Shown here piece by piece: positions 1 to 13,116 of a stretch of DNA of 64,000 bases (positions are counted from its first letter, which is position 1; the number at the start of each line of letters is the position of its first letter). Under the pieces are notes generated by a model. That model saw only the letters and a program-made list of their open reading frames with translations, was not told where the DNA came from and searched no databases. Source of the DNA: Arenicola marina (taxonomy: Eukaryota > Annelida > Polychaeta > Arenicolidae); assembly GCA_964019135.1 (NCBI GenBank), contig OZ025261.1, forward strand, positions 35,206,820 to 35,270,819, read 5' to 3'. The position numbers and the translations under genes were made by a program.

Positions 1-1806
1 GTATAGTGAGGGGAAGCGATAGAGCGATGACGGGGTATAGTGAGGGGGAGCGACAGAGCGATGACGGGGTATAGTGAGGGGAAGCGATAGAGCGATGACG
101 GGGTATAGTGAGGGGAAGCGATAGGGCGATGACGGGGTATAGTGAGGGGGAGCGATAGAGCGATGACGGGGTATAGTGAGGGGGAGCGACAGAGCGATGA
201 CGGGGTATAGTGAGGGGGAGCGACAGAGCGATGACGGGGTATAGTGAGGGGGAGCGACAGAGCGATGACGCGGTATAGTGAAGGGGAGCGACAGAGCGAT
301 GACGGGGTATAGTGAGGGGGAGCGACAGAGCGATGACGGGGTATAGTGAGGGGGAGCGACAGAGCGATGACGGGGTATAGTGAGGGGGAGCGACAGAGCG
401 ATGACGGGGTATAGTGAGGGGGAGCGATAGAGCGATGACGGGGTATAGTGAGGGGGAGCGATAGGGCGATGACGGGGTATAGTGAGGGGGAGCGACAGAG
501 CGATGACGGGGTATAGTGAGGGGGAGCGACAGAGCGATGACGGGGTATAGTGAGGGGAAGCGACAGAGCGATGACGGGGTATAGTGAGGGGGAGCGATAC
601 AGCGATGACGGGGTATAGTGAGGGGGAGCGACAGAGCGATGACGGGGTATAGTGAGGGGGAGCGACAGAGCGATGACGGGGTATAGTGAGGGGAAGCGAT
701 AGAGCGATGACGGGGTATAGTGAGGGGGAGCGACAGAGCGATGACGGGGTATAGTGAGGGGAAGCGATAGAGCGATGACGGGGTATAGTGAGGGGAAGCG
801 ATAGGGCGATGACGGGGTATAGTGAGGGGGAGCGACAGAGCGATGACGGGGTATAGTGAGGGGGAGCGACAGAGCGATGACGGGGTATAGTGAGGGGGAG
901 CGACAGAGCGATGACGGGGTATAGTGAGGGGGAGCGACAGAGCGATGACGGGGTATAGTGAGGGGGAGCGATAGAGCGATGACGGGGTATAGTGAGGGGG
1001 AGCGATAGGGCGATGACGGGGTATAGTGAGGGGGAGCGACAGAGCGATGACGGGGTATAGTGAGGGGAAGCGACAGAGCGATGACGGGGTATAGTGAGGG
1101 GGAGCGATAGAGCGATGACGGGGTATAGTGAGGGGGAGCGACAGAGCGATGACGGGGTATAGTGAGGGGGAGCGACAGAGCGATGACGGGGTATAGTGAG
1201 GGGAAGCGACAGAGCGATGACGGGGTATAGTGAGGGGGAGCGACAGAGCGATGACGGGGTATAGTGAGGGGGGGCGACAGAGCGATGACGGGGTATAGTG
1301 AGGGGGAGCGACAGAGCGATGACGGGGTATAGTGAGGGGAAGCGATAGAGCGATGACGGGGTATAGTGAGGGGGAGCGACAGAGCGATGACGGGGTATAG
1401 TGAGGGGAAGCGATAGAGCGATGACGGGGTATAGTGAGGGGAAGCGATAGGGCGATGACGGGGTATAGTGAGGGGGAGCGACAGAGCGATGACGGGGTAT
1501 AGTGAGGGGGAGCGACAGAGCGATGACGGGGTATAGTGAGGGGGAGCGACAGAGCGATGACGGGGTATAGTGAGGGGGAGCGACAGAGCGATGACGGGGT
1601 ATAGTGAGGGGGAGCGATAGGGCGATGACGGGGTATAGTGAGGGGGAGCGACAGAGCGATGACGGGGTATAGTGAGGGGAAGCGACAGAGCGATGACGGG
1701 GTATAGTGAGGGGGAGCGACAGAGCGATGACGGGGTATAGTGAGGGGGAGCGACAGAGCGATGACGGGGTATAGTGAGGGGGAGCGACAGAGCGATGACG
1801 AGGTAT
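1..1806. repeat. 34-bp minisatellite, about 53 copies
   Basis: The unit has core GCGATGACGGGGTATAGTGA and continues beyond the left edge of the window. Two main variants (AAGCGATAG and GAGCGACAG) are arranged in a higher-order pattern: the same four-unit signature starts at 1, 681 and 1327. Not coding. Confidence 0.97.
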
Positions 1807-4431
1807 ATATTAAAGCTGTGTACGCGGCAATTGCGTCGCTTAGAACAAGTTGCTTGTGGTTGCCGGTCACCACGTGGCCCAACGAACGATAATACAGCGC
1901 ACAAAGACATCCGGGCCACACCGCTGACAGGAGCTCTGTCGGGGTGATTCGGGGAAGTCGTGGAGGGGGGGGGGGTGGTGGTGGGGGGGGCGGTGGTAAT
2001 TGATTAGTATTATTTCCGGCAAACTCTGTGGCGGATCCTGAAGTAACCTTAAATCAAGGATAGGCGATGTTGGGCGACGAGAGGCCGGAAACTTCCGAAT
2101 TAGAGGACGATTGATTACAGTGACAGTTAAGCCGGCCATGATAGCATGACAGCTAGGCCGGCCATGATAGCATGGCAGCTAGGCCGGTCATCATAGCATG
2201 ACAGCTAGGCCGGTCATCATAACAGCAAGGCATGGTATAATGTAGTATATGGTACATAGATGAGTAATACGTGAGATATGCCGAAAACGATATTGGCAGA
2301 ATTAACCCAATAGTGTGAAGGAATGCAACAAACACCATAATAATGTAATGCTTTTAATTATTTGCTTAAAATGCTTTGTGACATATTATGAAAGATTAAT
2401 CGCATTAATATATTTACTTCGATGCCTCACTTTGTGGACTGAACGTTTTGCCGCGTGTTACCGGAGACTCATTTCCTGTCAACTGTGCAGGAACACTAAC
2501 CCATTAATTGGTATTTCAGTTTGCCTGCTGCGTGCGCACACTGGCTAAACCAGGCACAAACCCGTAAACTGAGGTGATCGGATGAAACAGCCCCGGACAC
2601 ATGAAGGGTGGGCACCCGTGACCTATTGGCCCGCATTCCACGGCCTGGGGTGATGTTATATGCATCATCATGTTCTGATGTTCAAGTCACCCGCAATGGA
2701 CTAATGGAGAGCAAATATTGACTCATTATTGGGCAAATAATGCCGAACTCATTTGTCAGCACTTGTTGTTCATCCACAGCTGTGCCACACGCCCAATTCT
2801 AATCCTAACCACGAGTCCGACAAATATAGGACATAATAAACCTCAACACATGCCATCACAGGACTAATTTAAACGCCAAAAAAGTCTGATAATGCCCGTC
2901 CGCCAGCCCACCGCTGACGCAGGTCCATCGTTATATTGGATCAGTCGAGTTCTATCCCTGTCTGCGGGGTACGCCATCCTGACTCTGTTGCTGCCACGCA
3001 GCAGCGCGGTAATGTCACAATAGTTTAAATATGGACCCACCAGAGTGGGCGATAATTGGTGGTTATCGAGTCAACTTCCGGTTTATCGGTTTATCAGAGC
3101 GCCACGACGCCAAGTTGTGTGATCGGCTGGCACTTGTCCGTCTGCGGCAGACTTAAAGCTCTTAAAACACCGAAGACTGCACTTAATTAAAGCGCTTTCT
3201 GGCAGTAGACAACTATGAGACATAATGAGTCATTTAACATATTTATTGCCATGCATCACTTGGTAGAAATGACATGCGAGAGGATGGGCTCAGAGGTCGG
3301 GGAGAACACCATGAATAACCCAGCCTCGAGTCCACGGTCGTCCGGATATGGTGGTCAACCCTATTGGGACAGGTCAAAAGGTCACTGAGACCAGTGCAGC
3401 TTGGCGGGGGGGGGGGGGCGAAGAAGTGGGGGGAGGGGCGAGGGGTAGACGAGGCTAGAGGGGATGGAGGGGGACATAATCTGGGGTCCGTGTAGCTGAG
3501 GTAAGCAACCAAGGTCGTCCCCTTATCATGGCGTATGTGTGGGTGTGTAGGTGTATATACGTGCGAGTGCGAGACACAGCTTCTCTCATAGGTCCTTTGG
3601 GTACATCTCTCACAATCGAGACTCCAACGGTCTGGCAGTCATAATAATTCCAAGTTGTCTCTATGCCATCGCTACCCCCTTCTCCCCGCCCTCCCCGCGC
3701 TCACCCGCAAGAAAGACCCTTCTCAGTTTATGAATTATATAACCTATCCATTGACAATAGTAATGGTGTATATATTACATAATCCATACATGACGTAAGT
3801 GCAGCACACCAGTTACACGGGTGATATGGTGTGGAACATGTCCGTGTCCATGGCGCAGGACGTGCTTCGTAGAACAGAATAGGGGAGTCATCCCCGGCAC
3901 ATGCCTCATCTCTATCCCTCAAGCTCCCCAATGACGGTTTATTATCTGCCAAGATTGAAGATCTCACGCCGCGTTGCCGCTTAACATGGGGGGGGGGCGT
4001 GGAGGGTTTACTCAACAGATAATGCGAAATAAAACTACTTATTGGATTTGGAGAGCTGAGCGGTGCGTAGGGGACGTCAATAGTGAATCTTCCTAAATCC
4101 CTGTTTTTATATGTTTTCTTTTTTTCAATTGTTAACGTTAAGTTTGCCTTCTTCCGGAAAGGCAATATTAGTTTATGGCTGACATGCAGTCGACAAACGT
4201 GCCGGAAAAATTGTCAAGTTTGCCCTGTTTCATGCGATACCGCAAACTATGGCCATTGCAACACCCCCTTCCACCCCGCTCACCCCAAGAGGCTCCCCTC
4301 AGATGCATTAGTAAATAGCAAAACACAGTCGTCCCATCACGGCGACTGACTCTGCTTTCGGTACTGGAACCTTAGGCCACTTTTGTGTACACATGGGAAT
4401 AATCGCTCCAAGGAGCTCCTCGAGACAATAG
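1807..4431. other. Unique DNA, no gene recognised
   Basis: Holds a poly-G tract around 1966-1990, about 3.5 copies of a 26-bp repeat at 2131-2232 (core CATAGCATGACAGCTAGGCC), another G-run at 3407-3418 and one at 3989. The short ORFs here have no recognisable similarity or splice structure. Confidence 0.6.
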
Positions 4432-5692
4432 GAGGAATGATATGTGGAACAACGCCCAGGTTATGATATGTGGAACAACGCCCAGGTTATATGTGGAACA
4501 ACGCCCAGGTTATATGTTGAACAACGCCCAGGTTATGATATGTGGAAAAACGCCCAGGTTATGATATGTGGAAAAACGCCCAGGTTATGATATGTGGAAA
4601 AACGCCCAGGTTATGATATGTGGAAAAACGCCCAGGTTATGATATGTGGAACAACGCCCCAGGTTATGATATGTTGAACAACATCCACGTTATCATATGT
4701 GGAACAACGTCCAGGTTATGATATGTGGAACAACGCCCAGGTTATGATATGTTGAACAACGTCCAGGTTATGATATGTGGAACAACGTCCAGGTTATGAT
4801 ATGTGGAACAACGCCCCAAGTTATATGTGGAACAACGCCCAGGTTATGATATGTGGAACAGCGTCCAGCGTATGATATGTGGAACAACGCCCAGGTATGA
4901 TATGGAACAACGCCCAGGTTATATGTGGAACAACGTCCAAATTATGCTATGTAGAACAACGCCCAGGTATGATATGTTGAACAACGTCCAGGTTATATGT
5001 GGAACAACACCCATGTTATGATATGTTGAACAACGTCCAGGTTATATGTAGAACAACGCCCAGGTTATGATATGTGGAACAACATCCAGCTCGTGATATG
5101 TGGACCAACGCCCAGGTTATGATATGTGGAACAACATCCAGGTTATGATATGTGGAACAACATCCAGGTTATGATATGTGGAACAACAGGTTATTCTATG
5201 TGGAACAACGCCCAGGTTATAATATGTGGAACAACAGGTTATGTTATGTGGAACAACGCCCAGGTTATGCTATGTGGAACAACGCCCAGGTTATGCTATG
5301 TGGAACAACGCCCATGTTATAATCTGTGGAACAACGCCCAGGTTATGATATGTGGAACAACGCCCAGCTTATGATATGTGGAACAACGCCCAGGTTGTGC
5401 TATGTGAAACAACGCCCAGGTTATGCCATGTGGAACAACGCCCAGGTTATGCTATGTGGAACAACGCCCAGGTTATGCTATGTGGAACAACGCCCAGGTT
5501 ATGCTATGTGGAACAACGCCCATGTTATAATCTGTGGAACAACGCCCAGGTTATGATATGTGGAACAACGCCCAGGTTATGATATGTGGAACAACGCCCC
5601 AGGTTATGACATGTGGAACAACGCCCAGGTTGTGCTATGTGGAACAACGCCCAGGTTATGCCATGTGGAACAACGCCCAGGTTATGCTATTG
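4432..5692. repeat. 26-bp minisatellite, about 48 copies
   Basis: Core ATGTGGAACAACGCCCAGGT with many single-base variants and occasional short units. All ORFs across it are repeat artefacts. Confidence 0.95.
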
Positions 5693-6688
5693 GGAACCCC
5701 GTGCACACCTTCCTCGGGGCTTCAAATCAGGCGTGAAATGAGTGTAGCCCCCTGGTGGAGCATGCATCAACCACACATCGGTGAAGGTGTCACAATGTCA
5801 GACAGACTGATAAACGATGCTAGAGGGGTGGGCGGGGTGGGGCAGATTGTGGGGCATAGTGGGTGTCGAGATGGAGTGGCTGATGGGGGGAGGGGGTGGA
5901 GAGAGATGGGTTTAGGTGGATGTCGGTGAGGTAGGCTGGAGGGAATAACGGGGTGGGGTGATAGTATGGTGGGGGGTGGAAGCACACGCCATGACTGGGG
6001 TAGTGGGTGGAGGAGGTGGAGGGAGGGAAAGGCAGGAAATCAGCAGACCCATGGAGGAGACAGAGAGGAGTGGGGGTGGGGGGGGGGTAATCATCCAGAC
6101 CCACAAGATGTCGTCCTTGTCTCTATGGATAACGAGGCCACAACAATGTCAGACAACTGCCGGCCTAGCGCGATGACCGGGCCCTGTCCAACATCGGCCC
6201 ATCATACACAGGGGGATCACGAAATGTCAGCGTCTTCTCGGCTTTTGTCGGTGTAGTGTCGGTCGAGGTATGTCACAGTACTAGTTCATATTTCTGAGGT
6301 GGGAGCTGCAAGATTAAGGACAAGAACAAACATCATATGCACTATCCCCTCTTTCTTAGGTAAACAGTCCTTAATATAGCCATTCCGTAAGAGTGCGCTT
6401 AGAAAGGGAAGAGGAGGGGGGCAGGGGGGGGGGGGGCTCCAGGCAGACAGATTGTTCCCATCGATACCGCTAGAGACGTGAGCAATAAGACAACAGTGCA
6501 GAATGGCAGGAAAAATAAAGGACACAACCACTCAAAGCAGAGAGAGGCAGGAAGCAGTTTTAACCTAACCCAGGGGACAGCCTTACAGGGGCGCAGAGAG
6601 GAGGCAGCTCATTGACTTGAAGAGGAGGAACCTAGGGTTTTGCACTTCACCGTCAGAAGCATTTCGGCTTCTGCTCATGTCTGCCGAC
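5693..6688. other. Unique purine-rich DNA
   Basis: 5800-6095 is strongly G-rich on the plus strand (GGTGGGG and GGGGTGGAGG motifs) with G-runs at 6078 and 6424. Nothing gene-like is seen. Confidence 0.55.
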
Positions 6689-7190
6689 CAGCGGTACGCC
6701 GAAGACATATAGTACGCCGTCCAATAGTCGTACGCCGTGCACTGGTCGTACGCCGTTCAATGGTCGTACGCCGTTCAATGGTCGTACGCCGTTCAATGGT
6801 CGTACGCCGTTCAATGGTCGTACGCCGTTCAATGGTCGTACGCCGTTAACTGGTCGTACGCCGTCCAATAGTCGTACGCCATCCAATAGTCGTACGCCGT
6901 TCACTGGTCGTACGCCGTCCAATATTCGTACGCCGTTCAATGGTCGCACGCTGTCCAATAGTCGTACGCCTTCTAATAGTCGTACGCCTTCCAATAGTCG
7001 TACGCCGTTCACTGGTCGTACGCCGTTCAATAGTCCTACGCCGTTCAATAGTCGTGCGCCATTCAATGGTCGTACGCCGTTCAATGGCCGTACGCCGTTC
7101 GCTGGTCGTACGCCGTTCAATGGTCGTACGCCCTTCACTGGTCGTACGACGTCCAATGGCCGTACGCCGTTCCTTGGTCGTGCGCTATTA
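6689..7190. repeat. 18-bp minisatellite, about 28 copies
   Basis: Core TACGCCGTTCAATGGTCG. The period divisible by three keeps frames open on both strands (up to 167 codons on the minus strand); not a gene. Confidence 0.95.
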
Positions 7191-8309
7191 ACTGGATACG
7201 CATATTTATAAATGGACTAGCCGCCCTGCTCGCTGGCGTTCGTACTAATAAGCGAAAGAAATAACAGTATGACTATTTTCAAATTGCGGCTAAAGCACGC
7301 TAATAAAGGAATATCAGACCAGTAAAACTAAGGCCCAAGCTCATACATTGATTGAGTAAAAAAAGGGGCTGTTTCCCGCCCGTTGTTCGTCATTTAACGT
7401 ACCTTCAGTGGACAACATTTGCTATTGATGGGAAGTTGTGGACGCGAGACAGTACGGGATTTGTTTGTTTTGATGACGGTTCGGGCGATAATGCGTTGGG
7501 AAACATATTATTACTGTTGACACCAAGCCAGGTAGCCCGCCGCAGACATGGTCACCATGCGGGATAAGCACCCGAAAGCGATATTATGCGCGGGATAAGG
7601 TGCGGGATAAGGTGCCAATGCGCTCTTGCATGCCGCGGCATAGTATAGTGTAGAAGGTAAGTCACATCAGCTGTCCATCGGCCACACACAAGGCGCAAGG
7701 CAGCACGGAACCACGATACCTGCCATGAAATGATGCATGTATGGCAGGCCATCCGAACATTTATTCCCAAATTATGGACGACAAAAATTGAATGTAAAAC
7801 CACGGGATCAGCCAGACAGAGCATTCAGCTAATACCTCTGTCATGTCAGTCCCAAAATGGATCACAGGAGGCCGATATGCACACATCTGTATATATAGGT
7901 CCACACATATAGCGTCCCAGCCCTGGGTCAGCACAATGGTGGATGAAGGAACAATGGGAAACTGCCTTGTTGAATAATGCATTATCAGCATTACCGTAAG
8001 ACCGACAGGAATGGGGAAGTTATGGCAGCCTTCTACACACCGGCTGTGTAGTGGATGTGGGCAAAACCGCGGCTACTTGTGAAGCCTTGTTTTATCACCT
8101 ATTCCCTGCAGGAGGGGAAGTGGTGGCGGGAGAGGTGGGGGATGGGGAAAGGGGGGGGGGGTGGAGGGGAGAGCGGGGGGATGCTTAGCCGCTGGCGTGA
8201 GGCCATATATCTACTACAAAGATTATTGTTTTATTCTGTATGTTCTTCTTCCTGGCGTTCTCGCCTTTATAACACGCCCTGAAAAAGTATAACACGCCCT
8301 GAGAAAGTA
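7191..8309. other. Unique DNA, no gene recognised
   Basis: Mixed-composition DNA with a GCGGGATAAGGT doublet near 7587-7612 and G-runs at 8151-8161. No coding similarity seen. Confidence 0.55.
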
Positions 8310-8890
8310 TCAACTGCGCCGCTGACATCCCCTGCCTGCACCACTGCCCGCCTGCCTGCACCACTGCCTACCTGCCTGCACCACTGCCTGCACCACTGCC
8401 TGCCTGCCTGCACCACTGCCTGCCTGCCTGCACCACTGCCCGCCTGCCTGCACCACTGCCTGCACCACTGCCTGCACCACTGCCTTTGCACCACTGCCTG
8501 CCTGCCTGCACCACTGCCTTTTGCACCACTGCCTGCCTGCCTGCACCACTGCCTGCCTGCCTGCCTGCCTGCCCTCTATTGCCTGCCTGCACCACTGCCC
8601 TCCACTGCCTATCTGTACCACTGCATGCCTGCAAGACTACCCTCCACTGCCTGCCTGCACCACTGCCCTCCACTGCCTGCCTGCACCACTGCCCTCCACT
8701 GCCTGCCTGCATCAGTGCCCTCCACTGCCTGCCTGCACCACTGCCCTCCACTGCCTGCCTGCACCACTGCCCTCCACTGCCTGCCTGCACCATTGCCCTC
8801 CACTGCCTGCCTGCCTGCCTTGACCACGGCCTGCACCACCGACCGCCTGCCTGCCCCACTGCCTGCACCACTGCCTGCACCACTGCCACT
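8310..8890. repeat. CTGC-based compound repeat
   Basis: Built from CTGC tetramers and the phrases CTGCACCACTGC and CCTCCACTGC. In the right half these form a roughly 24-bp unit. No coding meaning. Confidence 0.9.
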
Positions 8891-9828
8891 GAGGTATGGG
8901 AGGGGATACCATACTTTATAATTTGTATATCTATCTATATATAAATGGGGCGGAAATAGAATCAACAAAAAGGTTTCTGTTTACCTGAATGCCCTACTTT
9001 CTTGCCGCATCCATGCCTATTTGTCCCTACTCCCCCCCAACGTTGATGGCAAAAGCAGCAGTAATTTATCCATATTGCTTGTGAGAGGTCAATTCCAGGC
9101 CTGGCAGCAAATGGAATATATATATATATATATTTTATAATTATATAATTGTATCGAATATAAAACAGTTTAACTCATGGATTTAACGAATATTTGAAGC
9201 GTAAACATATCAGCGTAGCTATCAGCCTACTGAACAGTGGTATATCACGTGGTCTACATACGGGTGTCAGTCGTCAGTCTGCCCTTAATAATGACCCATA
9301 TCCACAGGTTGTACCTCGGGTAAATCGACCACGTGCCTCAACCAGCCAAACCACGCACCCCTACAAAGCGGCCATATCACTCGAGGGGGCTAAAAAACAC
9401 ACGACAAAAACAATTCACACTCCTCTATCCTCGTCTGACGTAAAAAAAACACTCACAACGTGCGAAACCTGGTTACTATAAGGCTAGAAGACGCGAGAAT
9501 TACCCCTGCCATGCGGTTGCCATAGCCGCACCGCCCCCCCCCCCCCCACCACCCCCGGAACCACCCGACCCACAGATCACAGCACCCCGCTAAATGCTAA
9601 TCAGCTCACAAAGCGCATATCGCCCTAGAGCCAGGGCCCCGCTTTATCCGCACAGGTTGTAAACAGCCAATACGACGATGCCCCCCCCCCCCCCGCACCA
9701 CCACGTCGTACAGGATTTTTTATCTCGGCTTGTTGGTAAAATCTGGCTGCTCAGAGACATGTTAGCCTCAATAAACAGGTGATGGGTCGCCGGAAGGCAC
9801 GGAGAGGCTCTCCTGGTGGGCCTCATCG
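8891..9828. other. Unique DNA with homopolymer C tracts
   Basis: Contains a (TA)n run near 9117-9132 and poly-C tracts at about 9533-9547 and 9680-9693. No gene recognised. Confidence 0.5.
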
Positions 9829-10026
9829 AGCCACCACCGCTCACCACAGCACCACGACCCCTCACCACAGCGCCACCACCCCTCGCCACAGCACCACCAC
9901 CCCTCGCCACAGCGCCACCACCCCTAACCACAGCACCACCACCCCTCGCCACAGCGCCACCACCCCTAACCACAGCACCACGACCCCTCACCACAGCGCC
10001 ACCACCCTCACCACAGCGCCACCACC
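9829..10026. repeat. 12/24-bp minisatellite
   Basis: Phrases CACCACCACCCCT and CGCCACAGC alternate, with variants ACGACC and CTAACC, about eight 24-bp units. Confidence 0.88.
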
Positions 10027-10254
10027 CAGCCAGCGATTATTCGCTCAGCATCAGCAACGTGACATCACTCCCATCCCCCCACCCCCCCTCCTCCCACCCC
10101 CTCCCCCAATCCCAAAGCCCCGCCGATCATTCCGCAGCCGATAAATTGCGTTTTCTTTTACACATAACACGCATGTTGGGCAAGGGTCTGAGAAGACCGC
10201 CGCCAACTACACGTACAGCGAGGCGGAGAGCTCCGATAGGCGTGTGGTTAGACT

Positions 10255-10365
10255 GAATCGCGTACACGTAGAATGCCTTATTACATGACGTAACCATGTA
10301 TTAAATGACGTAAATGTGTATTGCATGACGTATTACATGACGTATTACATGACGTAAACGCGTAT
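10255..10365. repeat. TTACATGACGTA array, left block
   Basis: Same repeat as 10788-11400 (phrases ATTACATGACGTA and AACGCGT), separated from it by the LINE fragment. Confidence 0.88.
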
Positions 10366-10787
10366 TACATATATTAATAATAAGTTTATTGCACTAAAAG
10401 GCCTCAGACCCATGGTACAAAACACGTACAAACGCAATTGTTATTCCTTGTCCCTGTATAAACCAGTTAAATTTAAATTGTTTCCCTTGATCTCCCTGCA
10501 TGGTATATAAATTGACCCAGCTCATAAAGTATTTCGTCATTTGTCGATTTCATTAGAAATATGAAGTCTGAAATGCAATAATTTCTGATCCACGGTAAGT
10601 ATATCTTACGAATGTCGATATACAGATCACATATGCACACAAAGTGAAATGCGTCTTCGACATAAAATATACCTTTACGACTCCAATGTTGGCAGTATCT
10701 TTCGTCTCTGGATATATTTAGTCTCTTACCGGTTTCAATGGCTAAACGATGGTCCGAACATCTAAATTTTGAAAGTACTCTTCGCAT
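10366..10787 (-). mobile_element. 5'-truncated LINE 3' end nested in a minisatellite
   Basis: Minus-strand translation of 10473-10787 gives about 104 codons. It resembles the C-terminal zinc-knuckle region found after the reverse transcriptase of many invertebrate LINEs: KFRCSDHRLAIETGKRLNI, then ERYCQ, then VEDAFHFVCIC and YIDIRKIY. The usual second cysteine of the first pair reads Trp. Below it lies a short 3' UTR with AATAAA and a TTATTAATAT tail at 10366-10390. On both sides the DNA is the same TTACATGACGTA array. The apparent Met arises at the junction with the array and is not a real start. Confidence 0.65.
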
Positions 10788-11400
10788 TACATGACGTATT
10801 ACATGACGTAAACGCGTATTACATGAAGTAACTATGTATTACATGACGTAAATGTGTATTGCATGACGTATTACATGACGCAAACGCGTATTACATGACG
10901 CACTACATGACGTATTACATGACGTAAACGCGTATTACATGTCGTATTACATGACGTAAACGCGTATTGCATGACGTATTACATGACGTATTACATGACG
11001 TAAACGCGTTTTACGTGACGTAAACGCGTATTACATGACGTATTACATGACGTAAGCGCGTATTACATGAAGTAAACGCGTATTACATGACATATTACAT
11101 GACGTAAACGCTTATTGCATGACGTATTACATGACGTACTACATGACGTAAACGCCTATTACATGACGTATTACATGTCGTAAACGCATATTGCATGACG
11201 TAAACGCGTATTACATGACGTAACCATGTATTACATGACGTTAACTCGCATTACATGACGTAACCATGTATTACATGACGTAAACTCGTATTACATGACG
11301 TAAACGCATAGTACATGACGTAAACACATATTACATGACGTAAACCTTGTATCACGTGAAGTAAACGTGTATTACGTGTCGTAACCATGTATTGCATGAT
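10788..11400. repeat. TTACATGACGTA array, right block
   Basis: About 30 copies of ATTACATGACGTA, alternating between short (13-bp) and long (about 20-bp, with AACGCG) forms. Each unit carries a CRE-like TGACGTA core. Confidence 0.92.
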
Positions 11401-11447
11401 GTAGATGCGTAATCTATAAAGCACCAAACTATTATGCCGTGATGTAG

Positions 11448-12750
11448 CTGGCCAAGGTGATGTAGCTGGCCCAGGTGATGTAGCTGGCCCAGGTGATGTA
11501 GCTGGCCCAGGTGATGTAGCTGGCCCAGGTGATGTAGCTGGCCAAGGTGATGTAGCTGGCCCAGGTGATGTAGCTGGCCCAGGTGATGTAGCTGGCCCAG
11601 GTGATGTAGCTGGCCAAGGTGATGTAGCTGGCCCAGGTGATGTAGCTGGCCAAGGTGATGTAGCTGGCCCAGGTGATGTAGCTGGCCCAGGTGATGTAGC
11701 TGGCCCAGGTGATGTAGCTGGCCCAGGTGATGTAGCTGGCCCAGGTGATGTAGCTGGCCCAGGTGATGTAGCTGGCCCAGGTGATGTAGCTGGCCCAGGT
11801 GATGTAGCTGGCCCAGGTGATGTAGCTGGCCCAGGTGATGTAGCTGGCCCAGGTGATGGAGCTGGCCAAGGTGATGTAGCTGGCCCAGGTGATGTAGCTG
11901 GCCCAGGTGATGTAGCTGGCCCAGGTGATGTAGCTGGCCAAGGTGATGTAGCTGGCCCAGGTGATGTAGCTGGCCAAGGTGATGTAGCTGGCCCAGGTGA
12001 TGTAGCTGGCCCAGGTGATGTAGCTGGCCCAGGTGATGTAGCTGGCCCAGGTGATGTAGCTGGCCCAGGTGATGTAGCTGGCCCAGGTGATGTAGCTGGC
12101 CCAGGTGATGTAGCTGGCCCAGGTGATGTAGCTGGCCCAGGTGATGTAGCTGGCCCAGGTGATGTAGCTGGCCCAGGTGATGTAGCTGGCCCAGGTGATG
12201 TAGCTGGCCCAGGTGATGTAGCTGGCCCAGGTGATGGAGCTGGCCAAGGTGATGTAGCTGGCCCAGGTGATGTAGCTGGCCCAGGTGATGTAGCTGGCCC
12301 AGGTGATGTAGCTGGCCAAGGTGATGTAGCTGGCCCAGGTGATGTAGCTGGCCAAGGTGATGTAGCTGGCCCAGGTGATGTAGCTGGCCCAGGTGATGTA
12401 GCTGGCCCAGGTGATGTAGCTGGCCCAGGTGATGTAGCTGGCCCAGGTGATGTAGCTGGCCCAGGTGATGTAGCTGGCCCAGGTGATGTAGCTGGCCCAG
12501 GTGATGTAGCTGGCCCAGGTGATGTAGCTGGCCCAGGTGATGTAGCTGGCCCAGGTGATGGAGCTGGCCCAGGTGATGTAGCTGGCCCAGGTGATGTAGC
12601 TGGCCAAGGTGATGTAGCTGGCCCAGGTGATGTAGCTGGCCCAGGTGATGTAGCTGGCCAAGGTGATGTAGCTGGCCCAGGTGATGTAGCTGGCCCAGGT
12701 GATGTAGCTGGCCCAGGTGATGTAGCTGGCCCAGGTGATGTAGCTGGCCC
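11448..12750. repeat. 18-bp minisatellite, about 72 copies
   Basis: Unit GATGTAGCTGGCCCAGGT with CAAGGT and GGAGCT variants. The GGAGCT variant at 11855 recurs at 12233 (378 bp, 21 units) with the same following order, showing duplication of a block. Open on both strands only because of its period. Confidence 0.97.
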
Positions 12751-13032
12751 AAATGCATGGTGCCCAGATGCATGGTGCCCAGATGCATGGTGCCCAGATG
12801 CATGGTGCCCAGATGAATGGTGCCCAGATGAATGGTGCCCAGATGAATGGTGCCCAGATGAATGGTGCCCAGATGAATGGTGCCCAGATGAATGGTGCCC
12901 AGATGAATGGTGCCCAGATGAATGGTGCCCAGATGAATGGTGCCCAGATGAATGGTGCCCGGATGAATGGTGCCCACATGAATGGTGCCCAGATGAATGG
13001 TGCCCAGATGAATGGTGCCCAGATGAATGGTG
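12751..13032. repeat. 15-bp minisatellite, about 19 copies
   Basis: Unit AGATGAATGGTGCCC; the first four copies have GCATGG in place of GAATGG. Directly abuts the 18-bp array. Confidence 0.96.
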
Positions 13033-13116
13033 CCCCACACAACACTTTATAACGCCAAGGTGCGGCGCGTGGAATATTTCTACTGCTCCGCTACGGCGTC
13101 CAGAGCTAGCTGGCCC

